The notes under the pieces were generated by a model that was not told the DNA's origin, did no database searches, and saw only the letters and a list, made by a program, of their open reading frames with translations. From contig NZ_JAFCJM010000074.1 of the NCBI RefSeq assembly GCF_018130955.1, positions 1 to 34,141 of the forward strand: DNA of 34,141 nucleotides. Direction: 5' to 3'. The position numbers were made by a program, and so were the translations under genes. This DNA is from Bradyrhizobium liaoningense. GTDB lineage: Bacteria; Pseudomonadota; Alphaproteobacteria; Rhizobiales; Xanthobacteraceae. This document shows, piece after piece, positions 29,462 through 34,141 of the stretch (its first letter is position 1; the number at the start of each line of letters is the position of its first letter).

Positions 29462-31510
29462 ATGGGACAAGACGTCAGAAGTCCCCGCGGTCCACGGTGC
29501 ATCGCGCTGGTGGGCCCTTTCCAAAGCGGTAAAACCACTCTTCTTGAAGCGATACTGGCGCGAACGGGCGCAATCCCGCGCGCCGGCAGCGTCGACGCCG
29601 GTACCTCGGTGGGCGACGCCAGTCCCGAGGCCCGTCATCACAAGATGACCGTCGGCCTCACGGCTGCCACCACGAGTTTCATGGGCGACAGCTACACCTT
29701 TCTCGACTGTCCGGGCTCCGTCGAGTTTGCCCACGACATGCGCGCCGCGCTGCCTGCGGTCGACGCCGCGGTCGTGGTCTGCGAGGCCGACGAGAAGAAG
29801 CTGCCGCAGCTTCAGATCATCCTGCGCGAGCTGGAGGAGATGAAGATCCCGCGTTTCCTGTTCCTCAACAAGATCGATCGCGCCAACAAGCGCATCCGCG
29901 AGACGCTCGCGACGCTGCAGCCGGCCTCGCGCGTGCCGCTGGTGCTGCGGCAGATCCCGATCTGGAAGGACGAGCTGATCGAAGGTTTCGTCGACCTCGC
30001 GCTGGAGCGCGCCTTCATCTATCGCGAGCACAAGGCATCCGAGGTGATCGCGCTCGAAGGCGGCAATCTCGACCGTGAGAAGGAAGCCCGCTTCTCGATG
30101 CTGGAGAAGCTCGCCGACCACGACGACGCGCTGATGGAGCAGTTGCTCGAGGACATCCAGCCGCCGCGCGATGCCGTGTTCGACGATCTCGCGCGCGAAC
30201 TGCGCGAAGGCCTGATCTGTCCGGTGCTGCTGGGCGCGGCCTCCCGCGAGAACGGCGTGCTGCGCCTGATGAAGGCGCTGCGTCACGAGGCGCCGGGCAT
30301 TGCGGAGACCGCCAAGCGCCTCGGTGCGCCCGAGAGCAAGGACGCGCTCGGCTACGTCTTCAAGACGTTGCATTCGCAGCATGGCGGAAAACTGTCGCTG
30401 ACCCGGATGCTCGCTGGCCGACTCGATGACGGCGCCACGCTGCATTCCTCCTCGGGAGGCGCGAGCCGCGTCTCCGGCATCCTCGCCGTCAACGGTGCCT
30501 ATGACAGCAAGCGACCGTCGGCGGAAGCCGGCGACACGGTGGCGCTGGGCAAGCTCGATCCGATCAAGACCGGCGATACGCTCTCCAGCGGCAAGACCCA
30601 TCCGGCCGCGCTGATCGCGGTCGAGCCGACCCCGCCGGTGCTGGCGATCTCGGTCGCAGCGACCGATCGCAAGGACGACGTCAAGCTCGGCCAGGCGCTG
30701 GCCCGGCTGCACGAGGAAGATCCCTCGCTCGTCGTGGTGCAGAACGCCCAGACCCACGACACCGTGTTGTGGGGGCAGGGCGAGATGCATTTGCGAGTTG
30801 CGAGCGAACGTCTGCGCGACCGCTTCGGCGTCAGCGTGAAATCGCATCCGCCCGGGATCGGCTATCAGGAGACCATCCGCAAGCCGATCACCCAGCGCGG
30901 CCGGCACAAGAAGCAGTCCGGCGGCCACGGCCAGTTCGGCGACGTGGTGCTCGACATCAAGCCGCTGCCGCGCGGCGACGGCTTCAAATTCACCGAGAAG
31001 GTGGTCGGCGGCGCGGTGCCGCGCAACTACATTCCCGCGGTGGAAGAAGGTGTCGTCGACGGGTTGACGCGCGGTCCGCTCGGCTTTCCCGTCACCGACG
31101 TGCAGGTCACGCTGACCGACGGCTCCTATCATAGCGTCGACTCCTCCGATCTCGCCTTCCGCACGGCGGCGCGGATCGGCCTCAACGAAGGCCTGCCGCA
31201 GTGCCAGCCGGTGCTGCTGGAGCCGATCTACGTCGTCGAGATCGTCTGTCCGACGGATGCCACCGCCAAGATCAACGCGATCCTGTCGGCGCGGCGCGGG
31301 CAGATCCTCGGCTTCGACACCCGCGACGGCTGGAGCGGCTGGGATAGCGTCCGCGCCATGATGCCGGAGGCCGAGATCGGCGAATTGATCGTGGAGTTGC
31401 GTTCGGCCACCGCCGGTGCCGGCAGCTTCACGCGTCAGTTCGACCACATGGCCGAGGTGACCGGGCGCGCGGCCGACCAGATCATCGCCGCGCATCGCGA
31501 CGCGGCCTGA
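29462..31510 (+). CDS. EF-G-like translational GTPase paralog lacking the catalytic His
   Basis: A 682-residue protein with the five-domain EF-G layout. Walker A is GPFQSGKT at 18-25 (GHIDAGKT in canonical EF-G). G3 reads DCPGSVEF at 82-89, so Ser86 replaces the histidine that activates water in EF-G, EF-Tu and most relatives. NKID is intact at 136-139. The switch I region (ARHHKMTVGLTAATTS) lacks the normal RGITI. Domain IV is present (SGGHGQFGDVVLDI, PRNYIPAVEEGV). Such EF-G-like proteins are a second paralog in many alphaproteobacteria; the role is not settled. AGGAGG lies 7-12 bases before ATG 29462. Confidence 0.92.
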   Translation: MGQDVRSPRGPRCIALVGPFQSGKTTLLEAILARTGAIPRAGSVDAGTSVGDASPEARHHKMTVGLTAATTSFMGDSYTFLDCPGSVEFAHDMRAALPAVDAAVVVCEADEKKLPQLQIILRELEEMKIPRFLFLNKIDRANKRIRETLATLQPASRVPLVLRQIPIWKDELIEGFVDLALERAFIYREHKASEVIALEGGNLDREKEARFSMLEKLADHDDALMEQLLEDIQPPRDAVFDDLARELREGLICPVLLGAASRENGVLRLMKALRHEAPGIAETAKRLGAPESKDALGYVFKTLHSQHGGKLSLTRMLAGRLDDGATLHSSSGGASRVSGILAVNGAYDSKRPSAEAGDTVALGKLDPIKTGDTLSSGKTHPAALIAVEPTPPVLAISVAATDRKDDVKLGQALARLHEEDPSLVVVQNAQTHDTVLWGQGEMHLRVASERLRDRFGVSVKSHPPGIGYQETIRKPITQRGRHKKQSGGHGQFGDVVLDIKPLPRGDGFKFTEKVVGGAVPRNYIPAVEEGVVDGLTRGPLGFPVTDVQVTLTDGSYHSVDSSDLAFRTAARIGLNEGLPQCQPVLLEPIYVVEIVCPTDATAKINAILSARRGQILGFDTRDGWSGWDSVRAMMPEAEIGELIVELRSATAGAGSFTRQFDHMAEVTGRAADQIIAAHRDAA

Positions 31511-31524
31511 CACGCGCCCTCGCT

Positions 31525-31553
31525 CCGGAGGGGCCGTTCAACGGTCCCTCCGG
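31525..31553 (+). terminator. strong hairpin after the EF-G-like gene
   Basis: CCGGAGGG-G-CCGTT and AACGG-T-CCCTCCGG form a long stem with one G/T position and a very short loop. No T-run follows, so termination may need Rho or the structure may protect the 3' end. It starts 15 bases after the stop. Confidence 0.6.
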
Positions 31554-31712
31554 ATGCGGTCTTCCACGTCTCGCTCCGATGGCGCGATGGCCCGCGCTTG
31601 ACAGGACGGCACCGAGGATATTCATCGTCCTGGCCGGGCAGCGCGACGCATGTCTTCGCGCAGGGCATGATGGGGGAGGTTGCTGTGCCGTATCGATACG
31701 CCGAGCACGATC

Positions 31713-32546
31713 GTGCCTAAAGCACCTGCCGCATGTCTGATCGGATGGCCGGCCGCGCATTCGCGCTCGCCCTTGATCCATCGCTATTGGCTGCGCACGC
31801 TGGGCATCGCGGGCGGCTATGTCATCGAGGCGGTCCCGCCCGACGATTTGCGTGACTTCGTGCTGCGGCTATCGCTGCGCGGCTTCGTCGGCGCCAACGT
31901 CACCATCCCGCACAAGGTGAGCGTGCTCGCGCTTTCGACCCCCGACGAACGCGCCAGGGCGATCGGCGCCGCCAACACGCTGTGGTTTGCGGGCGGCGAA
32001 CTGCGCTCGACCAATACGGACGTCGAAGGCTTCATCAACAATCTCGACGCCAGCGCATCTGGCTGGGATACGGCCGAAGAGGCGCTGGTGCTGGGCGCGG
32101 GCGGCTCCTCGCGTGCCGTCGTGTTCGGCCTCCTGGAGCGCGGCATCAGCCGCGTTCATCTCGCCAATCGCACCGTCGCGCGCGCCGAGGCGCTGGCGAA
32201 GGCGTTTGGGCCGCGCGTGCTCCCAGTCGATTGGAGTGCGACCAGCGATGTGCTGCCGCGCGCAAAACTGCTCGTGAACACGACCTCGCTCGGCATGCAC
32301 GGCCAGCCCGCGCTGGAGATCGACGTGACGGGATTGCCGCAAGACGCTGTGGTCGCCGACCTCGTCTATGTTCCCCTGGTCACACCGCTGCTCGCGGCGG
32401 CGCAGGCGCGCGGCCTGAAAACCGCCGACGGGCTCGGCATGCTGCTGCATCAGGCGGTGCGCGGTTTCGAGCTGTGGTTCGGCAAGCGGCCGGAAGTCAC
32501 GGCGGAACTGCGCGCACTGGTCGAGGCCGATCTCACAAAGACTTGA
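31713..32546 (+). CDS. aroE: shikimate dehydrogenase
   Basis: A 277-residue NADPH-dependent enzyme converting 3-dehydroshikimate to shikimate in aromatic amino acid synthesis. The substrate-binding loop SRSPLIH, catalytic Lys68 in NVTIPHK, and Asp103 in STNTDVEGF are all present. The nucleotide fold is VLGAGGSSRAVVFGL with NRT for NADP, and LVNTTSLGMHG plus DGLGMLLHQAVRGFELWFG close the protein. The start is uncertain: GTG 31713 gives the family-like PKAPAACLIGWPAAHSRS, while TTG 31680 is an in-frame alternative close to GGGGGAGG. It lies 203 bases after the EF-G-like gene, so probably has its own promoter. Confidence 0.93.
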   Translation: MPKAPAACLIGWPAAHSRSPLIHRYWLRTLGIAGGYVIEAVPPDDLRDFVLRLSLRGFVGANVTIPHKVSVLALSTPDERARAIGAANTLWFAGGELRSTNTDVEGFINNLDASASGWDTAEEALVLGAGGSSRAVVFGLLERGISRVHLANRTVARAEALAKAFGPRVLPVDWSATSDVLPRAKLLVNTTSLGMHGQPALEIDVTGLPQDAVVADLVYVPLVTPLLAAAQARGLKTADGLGMLLHQAVRGFELWFGKRPEVTAELRALVEADLTKT

Positions 32547-32602
32547 AAGAATAGCTGATGATATCCGGGGTCTTGCTCAATTGGGACAACCGGAGAGTGT
32601 TC

Positions 32603-33229
32603 ATGCCTGTACAACGTGCGACCTTCACACGTCCGCTCGTCGCTGTCGCGATGGTGGCCGTGTCTTCCCTCTATGCATTCGCCCAGCAGCCGCCGACGCC
32701 GACGCGCGTGCGCGGCACGATCGAAAACGTCGACGGCAATCTCTTGGCCGTGAAGTCACGCAGCGGAGAGAACGTCAAGCTGCATGTCACGCCCGACCTT
32801 CGCGTCGCCGGCGTCACCAGGATCGCGCTGGCCGACATCAAGGTCGGTTCCTTCATCGGCACCACGACGGTGCCCGGACAGGACGGCGGCCAGAACGCGG
32901 TCGAAGTCCACGTGTTCCCCGATTCCATGCGCGGCACCGGCGAGGGCTCGCGCCCCCACGATCTGCGTCCGAATTCAAGCATGACCAATGCGACGGTTGC
33001 CGAGAGCGTGGTCGGCAGTGACGGCCACACGCTGCTCGTCAAATACAAGGACGGCGAGAAGAAGGTGTTCGTCCCGGCTGACACCCCTGTCGTCACTTAC
33101 GTGCCCGGCGAAAAATCGGACCTCAAGGCCGGCGCCAAGATCATCGCCTTCGTCAAGGCCCTGCCGGACGGCTCGTTCGAGACCAGCCGGGTCAGCGTTG
33201 GCCGCGACGGCCTGACGCCGCCGATGTGA
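32603..33229 (+). CDS. periplasmic OB-like protein, first of a tandem pair
   Basis: A 208-residue exported protein. The signal peptide MPVQRATFTRPLVAVAMVAV ends at AFA-QQ. The mature part appears to be two tandem copies of a small beta domain. The first is RGTIENVDGNLLAVKSRSGE to IKVGSFIGTTTV, the second TVAESVVGSDGHTLLVKYKD to LKAGAKIIAFV. The V/I-xG-xx-L-xVK-xxG pattern fits OB-like DUF5666 domains. It ends VGRDGLTPPM. The next gene is a paralog with the same end. CGGAGAG precedes ATG 32603. The start lies 56 bases after aroE, so coupling to aroE transcription is possible. Function unknown. Confidence 0.8.
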   Translation: MPVQRATFTRPLVAVAMVAVSSLYAFAQQPPTPTRVRGTIENVDGNLLAVKSRSGENVKLHVTPDLRVAGVTRIALADIKVGSFIGTTTVPGQDGGQNAVEVHVFPDSMRGTGEGSRPHDLRPNSSMTNATVAESVVGSDGHTLLVKYKDGEKKVFVPADTPVVTYVPGEKSDLKAGAKIIAFVKALPDGSFETSRVSVGRDGLTPPM

Positions 33230-33308
33230 AGCGATTCCGCAGGGGAATAGGCGTCCGGATCCGGGGTTGCGGTGTTTGATCGCCGCAACCGCCATGGAAG
33301 GACAAACC

Positions 33309-33938
33309 ATGCCGAAACAAATGATCTGGATGCCACGCTTGCTCGTGGCCTCGCTCGCCGCCGTTTCGCTGTGTGCCGCAGTCGCGACGGCCCAGCAGGC
33401 GCCGACGGTCCGCATCCGCGGCACCATCGAGACCGTCGACGGCAATATGCTCGGCATCAAGACGCGCGAAGGCGCCGACATGAAGGTCCGCATGACCGAC
33501 AACGTTGCCGTGTTCGCGGTGATCAAGACGGAACTCTCGGAGATCAAGCAAGGATCCTATATCGGCGTGACCGCCATGCCCGAGCCCGATGGGACGCAGC
33601 GGGCGATCGCGGTGCACATCTTCCCCGAGAGCCAGCGCGGTGCCGCCGAAGGTTTTCGCCCGTGGGACGCGCGCGCCAACTCGACCATGACCAATGCAAC
33701 GGTCGCCGAGACGGTCCAGGGCACTGACGGTCAGAACATCCTGCTCAAGTACAAGGACGGCGAGAAGAAGGTGGTGGTGCCACCGGAGACGCCGATCGTC
33801 ACCTTCGTCGCCAGCGATAGAAGTGAAGTGAAGCCGGGCGCCAAGCTGATCATCTTCGGCGCGGCGAAGAAGGAAGACGGCTCGCTCGAAGCAGGCCGCG
33901 TCAATGTCGGCCGCGACGGCGTGACGCCGCCGATGTGA
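33309..33938 (+). CDS. periplasmic OB-like protein, second of a tandem pair
   Basis: A 209-residue paralog of the preceding gene, with signal peptide MPKQMIWMPRLLVASLAAVS ending ATA-QQ. Both share RGTIExVDGNxL, the SxMTNATVAE block, KYKDGEKKV, and the terminal VGRDGxTPPM. By eye they are more than half identical, with the central linker (FPESQRGAAEGFRPWDARAN) diverging most. GGAAGGAC lies 8-13 bases before ATG 33309, and 79 bases separate the two genes. A recent tandem duplication followed by divergence is likely. Function unknown. Confidence 0.82.
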   Translation: MPKQMIWMPRLLVASLAAVSLCAAVATAQQAPTVRIRGTIETVDGNMLGIKTREGADMKVRMTDNVAVFAVIKTELSEIKQGSYIGVTAMPEPDGTQRAIAVHIFPESQRGAAEGFRPWDARANSTMTNATVAETVQGTDGQNILLKYKDGEKKVVVPPETPIVTFVASDRSEVKPGAKLIIFGAAKKEDGSLEAGRVNVGRDGVTPPM

Positions 33939-33962
33939 GGTCGCGGCAAGCGGTGGACTTGC

Positions 33963-34072
33963 AGGGTGGGTTAGGCGAAGCCGTAACCCACCATGCTTCC
34001 GCAAATGCGGATCGAAGTTGGTGGGTTACGCTCTGGACTGTGCTTCGCGCAGCCGCAGAGCTAACCCACCCT
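33963..34072. repeat. 110-bp inverted-repeat element with 12-bp perfect ends
   Basis: AGGGTGGGTTAG at the left and CTAACCCACCCT at the right are perfect inverted repeats. Internal hairpins are GGGTTAGGCGAAGCCGTAACCC and GTGCTTCGCGCAGCCGC. The GGGTGGGTTA/TAACCCACC motif also appears inside, near 33983 and 34020. It is similar in plan to the element at 2909-3009 but not in sequence. It contains no gene. Confidence 0.75.
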
Positions 34073-34141
34073 TGTAATAGCGCAATCAGATATTGTCGGC
34101 GTGTTCCGTGAGGAATGGCCTGCCGCGGCAGCAACCCGCGG

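Noticed and set aside
29243..31513. 756-residue minus-strand open frame
   Set aside because: It is antisense to the EF-G-like gene and Arg/Asp/His-rich with no domain, as expected for a shadow in high-GC DNA.
31680..31712. Upstream TTG start for aroE
   Set aside because: The ribosome-binding site directly abuts it and the extra 11 residues do not match the family; kept only as an alternative.

Overview
This window is chromosomal DNA from a high-GC alphaproteobacterium, most likely Bradyrhizobium or a close relative in Nitrobacteraceae. The evidence is the rplY-pth-ychF order, many paralogous exported or membrane proteins of Bradyrhizobium type (DUF992, DUF4282, Cys-rich CWC, an HBM-domain chemoreceptor), an AatA-type aspartate/prephenate aminotransferase, and several families of palindromic intergenic repeats. 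The genus is inferred from protein and repeat style; no rRNA gene is present to confirm it.

Layout. 1-250: a possible insertion-sequence end and a short palindrome. 255-2892: a housekeeping translation block (ribosomal protein L25, peptidyl-tRNA hydrolase, YchF). 3024-8319: small membrane proteins, two translationally coupled MaoC-type hydratases, a 138-residue soluble helical protein, an exported beta-rich protein and two SnoaL/NTF2-fold proteins on either side of an 88-residue membrane protein. 8320-9158: no intact gene; it holds a frameshifted SEC-C mini-gene and a palindromic repeat. 9159-12466: a small membrane protein converging on a long uvrB. 12807-13843: a three-gene minus-strand operon (73-residue protein, zinc ribbon, HAD-like protein). 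13945-16179: a LysR regulator divergent from a TauE/SafE permease and its coupled small partner. 16296-19165: a LigE-like glutathione transferase and an HBM chemoreceptor. 19310-22414: a CWC protein divergent from a DUF1800-DUF1501 pair. 22578-26792: an IsdG-like monooxygenase with an intact N-W-H triad, an aldo/keto reductase, a membrane PAS protein with a GNAT acetyltransferase, two single-helix microproteins and a second glutathione transferase. 27378-33938: aatA with a strong terminator, a DUF992 protein, an EF-G-like GTPase lacking the catalytic histidine, aroE, and two tandem periplasmic paralogs each made of a duplicated beta domain.

Most genes sit in short transcription units separated by palindromic repeats of at least six sequence families. 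I see no CRISPR array, prophage, complete transposon, tRNA or rRNA. No clearly new multi-gene system stands out. The best candidates for under-described biology are the DUF1800-DUF1501 export pair, the His-less EF-G paralog, the duplicated OB-like periplasmic pair, the zinc-ribbon/HAD operon, and the set of single-helix microproteins.
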